Assembly (NCBI GenBank): GCA_002069785.1
Contig: MWCA01000029.1
Coordinates: forward strand, 1-57,364
Length of the DNA: 57,364 nt
DNA from: Lentisphaerae bacterium ADurb.Bin242
Lineage (GTDB): Bacteria > Verrucomicrobiota > Lentisphaeria > Victivallales > UBA1829
Direction of reading: 5' to 3'
In this document: positions 49,628-57,364 of the stretch, piece after piece
How positions within the stretch are numbered: the stretch's first letter is position 1
How the letters are laid out: every line of letters starts with the position of its first letter
The notes under the pieces: generated by a model
The model's database searches: none
The model's input: the letters and a program-made list of their open reading frames with translations, nothing else
Told to the model about the DNA's origin: nothing
Made by a program: the position numbers and the translations under genes

Positions 49628-52111
49628 ATGATGGCGGAAGAAAAAACAGGCGGTTTCCAAATAAAATATATGCTGGCTGCCTTGGCGCTACTGCTGTTCA
49701 TCTTGTCGATTTTCTCCTATTCGAGCGCGGATCTGGCGGTGCTGGACGGCGGGGCGGTGGAGCCGGTCCGCAACTGGGTCGGACCCTTCGGCGCGCAGAT
49801 TTCGAAGGCGTTTTTCTACATCTTCGGAGTAGCGACGTATCCGATCGTATGTCTGCTGATTTTGTGCGTAGTCCGGAGCTTCATGCCCTATCCGCTGAAC
49901 CGGCGCGGCTATTTTTCCAGCCTGGCCGCGGCGATTCTGGGGATCACCATTCTTTTCGCGATGTTTCCGCGGGAATTCGTCTCCACGACGAGTTATCTCG
50001 GGATCGGGCATACCGGCAAGCCGGAACTGGCTTTGTCCGGGGGCGCGCTGGGGGCGTTGCTGGCGGCGCCGGAGACCCAGGTGTTTCCGGCGGGGCTGAT
50101 CCGGCGCTGCATCGGCACGATCGGGACAAGCCTCTGCGCTGCGGTGTTTCTCGGCACCGGACTGATCTTCCTTTTCCTGGCCGACTGGAAGTGTTTTCTC
50201 GTTTCTCCCGCAAAGAAGCCGCCGGAGGAGAGTCCGGCCGAGCCCGTTGCGCTTCCCGGGAAGGAAATGCCGTCCGAAATTCCTCCCGTGAAGAAATCCT
50301 TCCCGCCGCTGGGCAGGGCAAAGCCGGACGGGGAGCCGGAGCCGTCCGGCGCCGGGCCTGTCCCGGAAGAGAAGGAATTCAAGGAGGGCCTCCGGGGAAC
50401 GGAAGAAAAACCGGTCGCGGAAAAGGGGGACGGACAGGAATCTTCGGCCGCACCGGTCCCGGGGACGGTTCCTCCGGATTCCCAACGTTCGGGGCGCAAG
50501 GGTCCGGACGACGATCCGTATGCACGCCATCCTTCCTATTCCGGGCGGCGCACCGCCATGCTTCCGAACGACCGTCCGTATGATCTTCCCCCTAACTCCC
50601 TGCTGGATCGTCCCCCGAAGGACCGCAGCGAGGACAACGAGCATCTGGACATGGCCAAGGCGACCCTCCAGGCGACCCTCGACAGCTTCGACATCAACGG
50701 TTCCGTTTCCGAGACCATCGTGGGGCCGCGCATCACTCGTTTCGAGATTTCGCTCCAGCCCGGGGTCAAGGTCGAAAAGGTGACCGGCATTCAGAACAAT
50801 ATCGCCAAGGACATGCGGGCCGAAAGCATCCGTATCCTCGCCCCGGTCCCCGGACGCGACACCGTCGGCATCGAGCTTCCCAACAAGGTCTCGAATATGG
50901 TGTTCATCCGCGAACTGCTGGAGTCCTCGGCATGGAAGGAAAGCCGGGCGGACATCCCGATCATGCTGGGCAAGGATGTCTCCGGCAAGGTGATGATCAC
51001 GGACCTGGCGAAAGCGCCGCATCTTCTGATTGCCGGTTCCACCGGCAGCGGAAAGAGCGTCTGCATGAACACCCTGATCATGAGCCTTCTGTATCGTTTC
51101 ACCCCGTATGAGCTCAAGCTGATCCTGGTGGACCCGAAATATGTCGAACTGGAAATGTACCGTCCGCTGCCGCACCTGATCACGCCGGTGGTGAACGACC
51201 CCACCAAGGTTCCGTATGCGTTGCGCTGGGGCGTGAACGAGATGGAGCACCGCTACCAGATTCTGGCGCGGGTCAAAGCGAAAAACCTCAGCGCCTTCAA
51301 CGCCCGCCCGCCCGATCCGGAGCCGGTCCTTGACGAGGACGGCGAAGTGATTCCGCCCAAACTGCCGCTTCTGGTGATCATCGTCGACGAGCTGGCCGAC
51401 ATCATGATGACCGAGGCCCGGAAGGATGTGGAAACGTCCATCTGCCGGATCGCCCAGAAGGGCCGCGCCGCCGGAATCCACCTCGTGATCGCCACCCAGA
51501 CGCCCCGGAAAGACATCATCACCGGCGTCATCAAGGCGAACCTCCCCACCAAGATCGCGTTCAAGGTATCGACCGGGATGGACAGCCGCGTGATCCTCGA
51601 CGCCCAGGGCGCGGAAAAGCTCCTCGGGAAAGGCGACATGCTTTTCAAGGGACCCAGCGGAGAAACCGACCGCATCCAGGGCTCCATGGTCTCCGATCCG
51701 GAAATCCAGAAGGTCGTCGATTTCGTGTCCGACCAGGCCGATCAGAACTTCGATACGACCGTGATCCTCGAGAATCCGGAGATGGAGGAAGAGGAAGACG
51801 ACGGCCAGAACTCCTTCCCGGACGAGACCTTTGACGACGAGGAGGACGGCGCTTCGGACTACATCAAGACCGCGGTCGCCAAGTATCTCGAGCCGGGCGA
51901 CGACGAGAACACCCGGAAAGCCCTGGAGATCATTCTCCGCGAGAACAAGGCGAGCACCTCCTATCTCCAGCGCCGCATGGGCATCGGTTACAACAAGGCC
52001 GCGGAGATCATCGACAAACTGGAACAGCGCGGGATCGTTTCCGCGCCTCTCCCCGGCGGACAGAAGCGCAATATTCTTGTTTTTGACGAACTGAACCGCC
52101 CGGATGATTGA
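49628..52111 (+). CDS. ftsK: DNA translocase FtsK
   Basis: This 827-residue protein has four predicted membrane helices in the first ~190 residues, an acidic/proline-rich linker (~190-310), then the RecA-like motor: Walker A AGSTGSGKSVC near residue 470 and Walker B LLVIIVDELADIMM near residue 585, with HLVIATQTPRKDIITGVIKANLPT and DSRVILDAQGAEKLLGKGDM. The last 65 residues are the winged-helix gamma domain (TSYLQRRMGIGYNKAAEIIDKLE), which reads chromosome orientation signals. It pumps the chromosome terminus through the closing septum. AGGGTTGGA lies upstream of the ATG at 49628; a second ATG follows directly. The hairpin across its stop may terminate transcription before the RodZ-like gene. 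Confidence 0.96.
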   Translation: MMAEEKTGGFQIKYMLAALALLLFILSIFSYSSADLAVLDGGAVEPVRNWVGPFGAQISKAFFYIFGVATYPIVCLLILCVVRSFMPYPLNRRGYFSSLAAAILGITILFAMFPREFVSTTSYLGIGHTGKPELALSGGALGALLAAPETQVFPAGLIRRCIGTIGTSLCAAVFLGTGLIFLFLADWKCFLVSPAKKPPEESPAEPVALPGKEMPSEIPPVKKSFPPLGRAKPDGEPEPSGAGPVPEEKEFKEGLRGTEEKPVAEKGDGQESSAAPVPGTVPPDSQRSGRKGPDDDPYARHPSYSGRRTAMLPNDRPYDLPPNSLLDRPPKDRSEDNEHLDMAKATLQATLDSFDINGSVSETIVGPRITRFEISLQPGVKVEKVTGIQNNIAKDMRAESIRILAPVPGRDTVGIELPNKVSNMVFIRELLESSAWKESRADIPIMLGKDVSGKVMITDLAKAPHLLIAGSTGSGKSVCMNTLIMSLLYRFTPYELKLILVDPKYVELEMYRPLPHLITPVVNDPTKVPYALRWGVNEMEHRYQILARVKAKNLSAFNARPPDPEPVLDEDGEVIPPKLPLLVIIVDELADIMMTEARKDVETSICRIAQKGRAAGIHLVIATQTPRKDIITGVIKANLPTKIAFKVSTGMDSRVILDAQGAEKLLGKGDMLFKGPSGETDRIQGSMVSDPEIQKVVDFVSDQADQNFDTTVILENPEMEEEEDDGQNSFPDETFDDEEDGASDYIKTAVAKYLEPGDDENTRKALEIILRENKASTSYLQRRMGIGYNKAAEIIDKLEQRGIVSAPLPGGQKRNILVFDELNRPDD

Positions 52112-52136
52112 TTTTTCATCATCCGGTGTTATTTTT
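52100..52136 (+). terminator. Terminator hairpin overlapping the ftsK stop
   Basis: CCGGATGAT (52100-52108) and ATCATCCGG (52118-52126) form a perfect 9-base stem, followed by TGTTATTTTT. The stem uses the last codons of ftsK, so termination could be affected by translating ribosomes. Confidence 0.65.
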
Positions 52137-52164
52137 GCAGAGGAAAACAGGACGGAAACAAATC

Positions 52165-53016
52165 ATGAATCAAGACATCGAAAAAAATCATCCTGAAGAA
52201 AAAGAGCCCGTGGAAAACGACCTCTTTTCCCTGGGGCATATCAAGCCGCAATCCCCGCCCGAACCGAAGGAGGAGCCCGTTTCTCCCCTTCGCACAATGG
52301 AAACGGCGGCTCCCGCGGCGGAAAAGTCTGCGTCCGCGACCGTTCCCGAGACGGCTCCGGCGGAAGAAAAATCCTCTTTCCGGACGTTTCCGGAAAAAAC
52401 AGCCCCGGAACCGGTCAGCGAAAGTATCCCGGAAGTGACTTCTCCGCCTCCGCCGCCCGTGAAACGGAGAAGTCTGCGTGCCGGGGCCGGCGCCTCCCTC
52501 GGCGCTCTGCTGGCCGAGGCCCGGAACAGCGCGGGGCTTTCCGTGGAGAAGGTTTCGGAATCCACCCGCATACGGGTCAATCACCTCAATGCGCTGGAAA
52601 GCGACAATCTTTCCGGTCTGCCCTCGGCCGTCTATATCCGGGCGTATGTGCGGACTCTCGTGAAGCTGTACAACCTGGACGGCAAGGCGATGGATCTGAT
52701 CGACGAGCATCTGCGGGAGCTCGAGCCGTCCAAGGATGTTCCGGAAAAACTTCTGGAAGACCTTGGAAAAGATGTGCAGATCAGCAAGGATGAAGCCAAA
52801 AAAATCCGGATGATCTTCTTTTACGTCGGGGGGATCATCCTTCTGCTGATCTCCCTGACCGTTACCAGCATTGTTGCGATCAACATCCGCAACGCCAGAA
52901 ACCACCAGCGGCAGACGCCGGTCGAACTGCGTCCGTTTGAATCCAGGCAGCTGGAAAAACTGCTTCCCCAGCAGGTCCCCGAAACGAAAATGCTGAAACC
53001 GCCGCCGGCGAAATAA
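52165..53016 (+). CDS. RodZ-like membrane protein with HTH_25 domain
   Basis: This 283-residue protein has a Glu/Pro-rich N-terminal ~90 residues, then an HTH_25-type domain as in RodZ (GASLGALLAEARNSAGLSVEKVSESTRIRVNHLNALE, about residues 107-145, and SAVYIRAYVRTLVKLYNLD), and one transmembrane helix near residue 220 (MIFFYVGGIILLLISLTVTSIVA). RodZ proteins link MreB to the membrane and support rod shape. Here the HTH domain is preceded by an extra linker and the extracytoplasmic tail is short. A weak SD (ACGGAAAC) precedes the ATG at 52165; a longer frame from 52108 overlaps ftsK. It lies 53 bases after ftsK and could be co-transcribed if the hairpin is read through. Confidence 0.75.
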   Translation: MNQDIEKNHPEEKEPVENDLFSLGHIKPQSPPEPKEEPVSPLRTMETAAPAAEKSASATVPETAPAEEKSSFRTFPEKTAPEPVSESIPEVTSPPPPPVKRRSLRAGAGASLGALLAEARNSAGLSVEKVSESTRIRVNHLNALESDNLSGLPSAVYIRAYVRTLVKLYNLDGKAMDLIDEHLRELEPSKDVPEKLLEDLGKDVQISKDEAKKIRMIFFYVGGIILLLISLTVTSIVAINIRNARNHQRQTPVELRPFESRQLEKLLPQQVPETKMLKPPPAK

Positions 53017-53041
53017 AAACGGAGCGGATTTCCCTCCATAA

Positions 53042-53428
53042 TTACGCCAGTGTCGTGTCCGGTTTCTTCTTCGGACGGCCGCCCTTCCTGCCGTTCAACC
53101 GGCTCGCGGAGGTTTTGCGGGCGGAGCGCGACGCACCGCCCCGTTTGCCGAACAAGGCGGCGGCTTCACGGCTGACCGACTGCATGATTTTTGGGTATGC
53201 GGACGGATTTTCAAGGATTTCCACATTCAAATCGATGTCCGCGTTTTCCCAGCGGATGTCACCCTGTCCGAGATATTCGACGTGATAAGCCTCGGAAACC
53301 GGCAGGTCGTAAAGGTATGGAAAATTCTTGAACGCGGCGAAATAGGAAGTCCCGTTCACATCCAGAAGCATTCCGTCGGCGCTGATGAACTTCACTTCGG
53401 CATATTCATTTTTGTTTCGACCACTCAT
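53042..53428 (-). CDS. DUF2442-domain protein with basic AT-hook-like tail
   Basis: This 128-residue protein has a DUF2442-type N-terminal half (YAEVKFISADGMLLDVNGTSYFAAFKNFPYLYDLP; GQGDIRWENADIDLNVEIL) and a strongly basic tail of about 30 residues (SRSARKTSASRLNGRKGG, then RPKKKP) that resembles an AT-hook. GGAGA precedes the ATG by 6 bases. Its start overlaps the end of the DUF4160 gene by 23 bases, so the two form a cassette. DUF2442/DUF4160 pairs recur in bacteria as compact two-gene units of unproven, possibly toxin-antitoxin-like, function. The basic tail is compatible with DNA binding and autoregulation, but this is inference. Confidence 0.8.
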   Translation of the reverse strand: MSGRNKNEYAEVKFISADGMLLDVNGTSYFAAFKNFPYLYDLPVSEAYHVEYLGQGDIRWENADIDLNVEILENPSAYPKIMQSVSREAAALFGKRGGASRSARKTSASRLNGRKGGRPKKKPDTTLA

Positions 53429-53636
53429 TTGCAATCTCCGTCTGATGATTTTCAAGAATTTCGATGATTTTGTTCAATTCATGTTCGGCAAAGCCCCAAT
53501 TCCCGGCAAGCCTGACCGGGTTCAGCCAGAATTTGGCTTTTATGTTTTCCCGCCGCACATGAATATGGATCGGCTCATTGTTCTCATTGCTGTACCAGTA
53601 AAACCGGTATCCTTCAACCCGTAAAATTGTTGACAT
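53406..53636 (-). CDS. DUF4160-domain small protein
   Basis: This 76-residue protein fits DUF4160: MSTILRVEGYRFYWYSNENNEPIHIHVRRENIKAKFWLNP, then AGNWGFAEHELNKIIEILENHQ. The family is nearly always next to a DUF2442 gene. The frame opens upstream to 53696, but that codon lies inside the -35; the ATG at 53636 has GGGGAT upstream. It is the first gene of the pair and overlaps the DUF2442 gene by 23 bases. A promoter with a palindrome in its spacer lies directly upstream. A toxin-like role is possible but unproven. Confidence 0.8.
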   Translation of the reverse strand: MSTILRVEGYRFYWYSNENNEPIHIHVRRENIKAKFWLNPVRLAGNWGFAEHELNKIIEILENHQTEIANEWSKQK

Positions 53637-53667
53637 CCGGATCCCCTTGATTTCTTTATCATGATTC

Positions 53668-53696
53668 AATATAACCCAAGGCATTGGGTTTCTCAA
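53668..53696 (-). promoter_or_regulatory. Predicted promoter of the DUF4160/DUF2442 pair
   Basis: On the minus strand TTGAGA (53691-53696) and TATATT (53668-53673) are 17 bases apart. The spacer is filled by the palindrome at 53673-53690. Confidence 0.6.
53673..53690. promoter_or_regulatory. Palindromic operator inside the DUF4160/DUF2442 promoter
   Basis: AACCCAA-GGCA-TTGGGTT is a perfect 7-base inverted repeat that exactly fills the spacer between -35 and -10. This is the usual layout of an autorepressed toxin-antitoxin promoter. Confidence 0.6.
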
Positions 53697-53705
53697 GCGC
53701 GAATC

Positions 53706-53746
53706 GAAAAAAAATCCCGCCAGACCCGGACAAAGGGGCTGGCGGG
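53706..53746 (-). terminator. Strong rho-independent terminator of the hydB-hydA operon
   Basis: On the minus strand CCCGCCAG (53739-53746 read in reverse) pairs perfectly with CTGGCGGG (53716-53723), followed by ATTTTTTTT. It lies 17-57 bases past the hydA stop at 53763. Confidence 0.85.
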
Positions 53747-53762
53747 AGCGGATGCAATGATT

Positions 53763-55787
53763 TTATTTTTCTTCCTGAAGCTGTTCTGCCAGAACCTTCA
53801 TGACCTTCATCGAATCGGAACCGTCCAGGTGGACGTCGCCGATGATGACGTCTCCCGCCTTGCGGTCGGTGATGGAAGCGGGGCAGTAGGCCGCCTCGAT
53901 GTCTACCTTGTCGGCGACGTCCATGCTTTCGACCTGGTCCATGAGCCGGGCGAGAACCTTTTCCGCCTTGTGGGCGGCGTCTCCCGCCGGAGTGATGCAG
54001 ACCGCGACCGGTACCCGTTTCGCGGCGGTTCCTTTTTCCACCATGTAACGGGCGTCGAACATTCCGTTGCGGTTCTCGTATTCAGTGTGGAGCAGATGAT
54101 GCGCCTTGTGTGAATTCGGGCCGCCTTCGAGGAATTTCGCATAGCATTCCTGAACCATCGGATTGTCTTGCGAGTTGTGGAACTGCATGTTTTTGTCCGT
54201 CTGGTAAAGGGCGTCCATGCGCTTGACTTTTTTCGACAGGCTGGACTGGATGGGCTGTCCGCCGCCGGCGACGCAGCCGCCGGGGCAGGCCATGACCTCG
54301 ACGAAGTGGTAGGGCGACTTGCCCTGTGCCGCTTCCTCGGTGATCTTCCGCGCAGCCGCCAGGGTGTTGACTACCGCGATTTTCAGCGTAAGGTCACCCG
54401 CCTTGAGGTCGGCGGTCTTGAGCTTTTCCTGTCCGCGTACCGACTTGAATTCGAGGTTGTGGAGGGTTTTTCCGGAAATCTTCTCGACGGCATAGCGCAG
54501 GGCCGCTTCCATCACGCCGCCGCTGGTTCCGAAGATGACGCCCGCGCCGGTGCCGAAGCCGAGAGGCATGTCGAAGGCGTCGGATTCCAGTTCGGCGAAG
54601 TGGATTCCGAAGGAGTTGATCATGCGCCCGATTTCCGTGGTCGTGACTACATAGTCGATGTCCGGGATTCCGTTGGTCTTGAATTTGTCCAGCTTGGCCT
54701 CGTACTTCTTCGCCGTACAGGGCATGATGGAGACCACCGCGAGGTTTTCCCGCGGAATCTTCAGGATGGACGGCAGGGTTTCCCTGGCGATGCTTCCGAA
54801 CATCTGCTGCGGAGAGCGGCAGGTGGAGAGGTTGGGATTCAGGGACGGGAAGTTGGTCTCGGAAAACTTGACCCATCCCGGACAGCAGCTGGTGAACATC
54901 GGGAACGGACCGCCGTTCCGGATGCGGCGGAGGAGTTCCTCGCCTTCCTCGAAGATGGTCATGTCCGCGGCGAAGGAGGTGTCGTACACATAGTCGAAGC
55001 CCATGAGGCGCAGGGCGGTGACGAGTTTCCCGGCCAGATTCTCGCCCGGAGGCATGTCGAAGTATTCGCCGATGCCGACGCGGACCGCCGGAGCGATGGC
55101 GGCGACCACGACCTTGTTCGGGTCATGGATGGCTTTCCAGACGGTTTCGCGGTCCTGTTTGGGGGTCAGGGCTCCGGTCGGACAGACCATCGCGCACTGG
55201 CCGCAGTTGACGCATTCCACGCTGGCGAGGCCTTTCCCGAAAGCGGGCGCGACCCGCGCCCTGGAACCGCGTCCGGCGAAGTCGATGGCGCCGATGCCCT
55301 GGACTTCCCGGCACATGCGGACGCAGTCGCCGCAGAGGACGCATTTGTTCGGATCGCGTGTGAGCGAGGGCGAGGAGTTGTCGACTGGTTCATATTTTTC
55401 GAGCTGTTTGAAGCGGATTTCGTCGACGCCGAGCCGCCGGGCCAGGGTCTGGAGCGCGCAATTCGAGCTCCGGGCGCAGGACGGGCACTCCCGCTTGTGG
55501 TTGGCGAGGAGCAGTTCGATGTTGATCCGGCGCATCTCGCGGAGCTGGGCGGAATCGGTGCCGATCTTCATGCCGGGCTCCGGCGCGGTGGAGCAGGAGG
55601 CCATGATCCCGCGTCCGTCCACCTCGACGAGGCAGAGGCGGCAGGCGCCATACGCGCTCAATTCCGAGTGATAACAGAAGGTCGGCAGTTCGATCCCGAG
55701 CCGGCGGATGACTTCGAGGAGGTTTTTTTCGGTATTGAATTCAACCTCGCGTCCGTTGATCGTCAGTATTTTTTTCGCAGTATCCAT
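53763..55787 (-). CDS. hydA: [FeFe] hydrogenase catalytic subunit HydA (HydABC type)
   Basis: This 674-residue protein makes H2 from reduced ferredoxin and NADH in the bifurcating hydrogenase. The domain order is: plant-type [2Fe-2S] (CYHSELSAYGACRLCLVEVD), His-ligated [4Fe-4S] (HKRECPSCARSSNCALQ), two [4Fe-4S] ferredoxin motifs (CVLCGDCVRMCREV; CVNCGQCAMVCPTG), then the H-cluster domain with L1 TSCCPGW (C301, C302), L2 MPCTAKKYEA and L3 MACPGGCVAGGGQP. The C-terminal ~80 residues are an extension with only one Cys, so no extra [2Fe-2S] is seen there. The frame is open to 55937, but the ATG at 55787 with AAGGAGAC 10 bases upstream is right. It is 19 bases after hydB and ends at a strong terminator. 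Confidence 0.95.
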   Translation of the reverse strand: MDTAKKILTINGREVEFNTEKNLLEVIRRLGIELPTFCYHSELSAYGACRLCLVEVDGRGIMASCSTAPEPGMKIGTDSAQLREMRRINIELLLANHKRECPSCARSSNCALQTLARRLGVDEIRFKQLEKYEPVDNSSPSLTRDPNKCVLCGDCVRMCREVQGIGAIDFAGRGSRARVAPAFGKGLASVECVNCGQCAMVCPTGALTPKQDRETVWKAIHDPNKVVVAAIAPAVRVGIGEYFDMPPGENLAGKLVTALRLMGFDYVYDTSFAADMTIFEEGEELLRRIRNGGPFPMFTSCCPGWVKFSETNFPSLNPNLSTCRSPQQMFGSIARETLPSILKIPRENLAVVSIMPCTAKKYEAKLDKFKTNGIPDIDYVVTTTEIGRMINSFGIHFAELESDAFDMPLGFGTGAGVIFGTSGGVMEAALRYAVEKISGKTLHNLEFKSVRGQEKLKTADLKAGDLTLKIAVVNTLAAARKITEEAAQGKSPYHFVEVMACPGGCVAGGGQPIQSSLSKKVKRMDALYQTDKNMQFHNSQDNPMVQECYAKFLEGGPNSHKAHHLLHTEYENRNGMFDARYMVEKGTAAKRVPVAVCITPAGDAAHKAEKVLARLMDQVESMDVADKVDIEAAYCPASITDRKAGDVIIGDVHLDGSDSMKVMKVLAEQLQEEK

Positions 55788-55806
55788 ATTGGGGTGTCTC
55801 CTTTCG

Positions 55807-57364
55807 TCAGATTCCGGTAATGGCGCCGAATTTGCACGCGGCCTTGCACGCGCCGCACTTGATGCACTTGGAACCATCGATCCTGAAGGGCTTTTTGAGC
55901 TCGCCGGCAATGGCGCCCACGGGACATTTCTTCGCACAGAGCGAACAGCCTTTGCACTTGTCCGGAAGGATTTCCGGCAGGACGAGCGCGGCGCACTGTC
56001 CGGCGGGACAGCGTTTCCGGAGGACGTGTTCCAGATACTCTTCGCGGAAGTGCCGGAGGGTGGAAAGCACCGGGTTCGGCGCGGTCTTGCCGAGTCCGCA
56101 GAGGGAGGCCAGGCGGACCGCCTTCGCGGTTTCCTCCAGCAGGGGGAGGGTCTCTTCCGAGGCGTCTCCGTTCGTGATGTCTTTGAGGAGCGCGAGCATC
56201 TGCTTGGTGCCTTCGCGGCAGGGAACGCATTTTCCGCAGGATTCGTTCTGGGTGAATCCCATGAAGAACTTGGCCACGGCGGGCATGCAAGTCTGCCTGT
56301 TCATGACCACCAGACCGCCGGAGCCGACCATCGCGCCGACGCTCCGGAGGGAGTCGAAGTCCAGCGGCAGGGCGAGCATGTCTTTCGTGAGGCAGCCGCC
56401 GGAGGGACCGCCGATCTGGACGGACTTGAAATTGTCTGGGGAGATGTGTCCTTCGGTGTCTGTGACGCCTCCGCCGATCTCATTGACGATCTCGTTGAGG
56501 GTGGTTCCGAAGGGGACTTCGATCAGCCCCGTATTGGCGACGTGTCCGGTGAGGGCGAAGGTCTTGGTCCCGGGGGAGTTCGGCGTGCCGAGTTCGCGGA
56601 ACTTCGCGGCTCCTTCGCGCAGGATGTAGGGGACGGTCGCAAGGGTTTCCACGTTGTTGATGACGGTCGGTTTGCCCCAAAGTCCGTGCTGGGCGGGGAA
56701 CGGGGGCTTGGGCATCGGCATGCCGCGTTTGCCTTCGATGGAGGCGATCAGGGCGGTTTCCTCGCCGCAGACGAATGCTCCCGCGCCTTCCATCACGTGA
56801 ATCTTGAAGGCTTTGCCGGTTCCGAAGATATTGTCGCCGAGAATTCCGGCGCGTTCGGCGTCATGAATGGCGGCGCGGATGCGTTCGACCGCGAGAGGAT
56901 ATTCCGCGCGGACGTAGACGTATCCTTCGCAGGCTTCGACGGCGCGGGCGGCGACCATCATGCCTTCGAGAACGGAATGGGGATTGCCTTCCATGACCGA
57001 GCGGTCCATGAACGCGCCCGGGTCGCCTTCGTCGCCGTTGCAGATGATGTATTTGACATCGTTTTTGGACGCCAGGGTCAGCCTCCATTTGTGTCCGGTG
57101 GGAAATCCGCCGCCTCCGCGTCCGCGGAGGCCGGAATCTTCGAGGACCTTGCAGACTTCTTCCGGCTGCATGGCGGTCCAGGCTTTCTTGGCTCCCTCGT
57201 AGCCGCGGCGGGCGATGTATTCGCTGATGCTGGCGGGCTCGATCGTGCAATCGGCCAGAACGATGCGGTGCTGGCGCTTGTAGAACGGAATGTCGTGGTC
57301 GCCGCGATAGTGCTTCCCGTCGATCGGGCTTTGATAAAGGAGGCGTTCGACGGCTTCCCCTTTC
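55807..57364 (-). CDS. hydB: NuoF-like NADH/flavin subunit HydB (5' end outside window)
   Basis: The frame runs from the window edge to the stop at 55807, about 518 residues, so the N-terminus is missing (the usual thioredoxin-like [2Fe-2S] domain). It binds NAD(H) and FMN: GLRGRGGGGFPTGHKW, GAGAFVCGEETALIASIEG, a [4Fe-4S] site SCGKCVPCREGT, and two C-terminal ferredoxin motifs (CKGCSLCAKKCPVGAI; CIKCGACKAACKFGAI). This is the electron-bifurcation subunit of HydABC-type hydrogenases. The open frame continues upstream of the ATG at 57171 with conserved sequence (EPASISEYIARRGYEGAKKA), so 57171 is not the real start. hydC (NuoE-like) is likely just beyond the window. Confidence 0.93.
   Translation of the reverse strand, partial: KGEAVERLLYQSPIDGKHYRGDHDIPFYKRQHRIVLADCTIEPASISEYIARRGYEGAKKAWTAMQPEEVCKVLEDSGLRGRGGGGFPTGHKWRLTLASKNDVKYIICNGDEGDPGAFMDRSVMEGNPHSVLEGMMVAARAVEACEGYVYVRAEYPLAVERIRAAIHDAERAGILGDNIFGTGKAFKIHVMEGAGAFVCGEETALIASIEGKRGMPMPKPPFPAQHGLWGKPTVINNVETLATVPYILREGAAKFRELGTPNSPGTKTFALTGHVANTGLIEVPFGTTLNEIVNEIGGGVTDTEGHISPDNFKSVQIGGPSGGCLTKDMLALPLDFDSLRSVGAMVGSGGLVVMNRQTCMPAVAKFFMGFTQNESCGKCVPCREGTKQMLALLKDITNGDASEETLPLLEETAKAVRLASLCGLGKTAPNPVLSTLRHFREEYLEHVLRKRCPAGQCAALVLPEILPDKCKGCSLCAKKCPVGAIAGELKKPFRIDGSKCIKCGACKAACKFGAITGI

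Noticed and set aside
49688..51481. 597-codon open frame on the minus strand
   Set aside because: Antisense to ftsK, whose motor motifs are clear.
57171..57173. ATG at 57171 as the hydB start
   Set aside because: The conserved NuoF-type sequence continues upstream in the same frame to the window edge, so this is an internal Met.
1..57364. Very frequent TTCCGG/TCCGGA hexamers as a possible uptake or restriction signal
   Set aside because: They occur mostly in coding frames and are explained by preferred codons (TTC CGG, TCC GGA). A count against a codon-shuffled control would be needed to claim more.
1..57364. CRISPR arrays, tRNA or rRNA genes, insertion sequences
   Set aside because: No regularly spaced repeats, cloverleaf-type sequences or transposase frames were seen in any intergenic region.

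Overview
The window looks like a chromosomal segment of a strictly anaerobic, glycan-degrading bacterium of the Lentisphaerota (Victivallis-like). This is inferred, not shown: there is no rRNA or tRNA gene. The pointers are five pseudopilins with a FT/SLIELL-type N-terminus (four carry the H-X9-DG signature expanded in Lentisphaerota and Planctomycetota), a bifurcating-type [FeFe] hydrogenase, an alpha2-type glycyl-tRNA synthetase, many one-component regulators (AraC, GntR, LacI, IclR), and enzymes for host-type glycans (GH29 fucosidase, GH20 hexosaminidase, GH123-like enzyme, GH127 arabinofuranosidase).

Layout. 1-3163: truncated GT39-type transferase and an AraC regulator, divergent from a Gfo/Idh/MocA oxidoreductase, with overlapping promoters sharing a palindrome. 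3237-6786: GntR regulator, pseudopilin, secreted TIM-barrel-like protein. 6995-10437: AraC regulator divergent from a deacetylase-like protein plus GH29 fucosidase. 10468-14849: pseudopilin, DUF4838 protein with a CBM9-like tail, secreted protein. 15087-19813: CgeB-like glycosyltransferase, GntR/LacI-type regulator, and a GntR-solute-binding-protein fusion coupled to an aspartoacylase-like enzyme. 19916-23000: GspG-like pilin, H-X9-DG pilin, trmO, ispH in one overlapping operon. 23069-25210: glycyl-tRNA synthetase and a secreted protein. 25253-28961: GH127 enzyme, AraC regulator, sugar isomerase/epimerase-like protein. 29052-32726: DUF4932-like secreted zincin and a tandem pair of secreted paralogues. 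32809-37099: IclR, GH20 and a MurQ/GCKR-like SIS protein. 37164-43723: two coupled LacI-type genes divergent from a pseudopilin coupled to a 1392-residue GH123-like protein. 43924-47931: LCAT-like lipase coupled to a hydrolase-acyltransferase fusion. 47948-53016: family-4 uracil-DNA glycosylase, a small unknown, ftsK and a RodZ-like protein. 53042-53696: a DUF4160/DUF2442 pair with a palindrome inside its promoter. 53706-57364: hydA and truncated hydB.

How it fits together. The recurring unit is a local regulator, a pseudopilin as first structural gene, and a large secreted carbohydrate-active protein, often joined by 4-base start/stop overlaps. This suggests that each glycan locus carries its own pseudopilin for a type II secretion/pilus-like surface machine. 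Catabolic enzymes and the hydrogenase would then ferment the released sugars. Promoters read as TTGA(c/a/t)(a/t), 16-17 bases, TAT(a/t)(a/t)T, so a sigma-70-like consensus explains most transcription units. Promoters, operators and terminators were read by eye and are predictions. No CRISPR array, insertion sequence, tRNA or rRNA was found.
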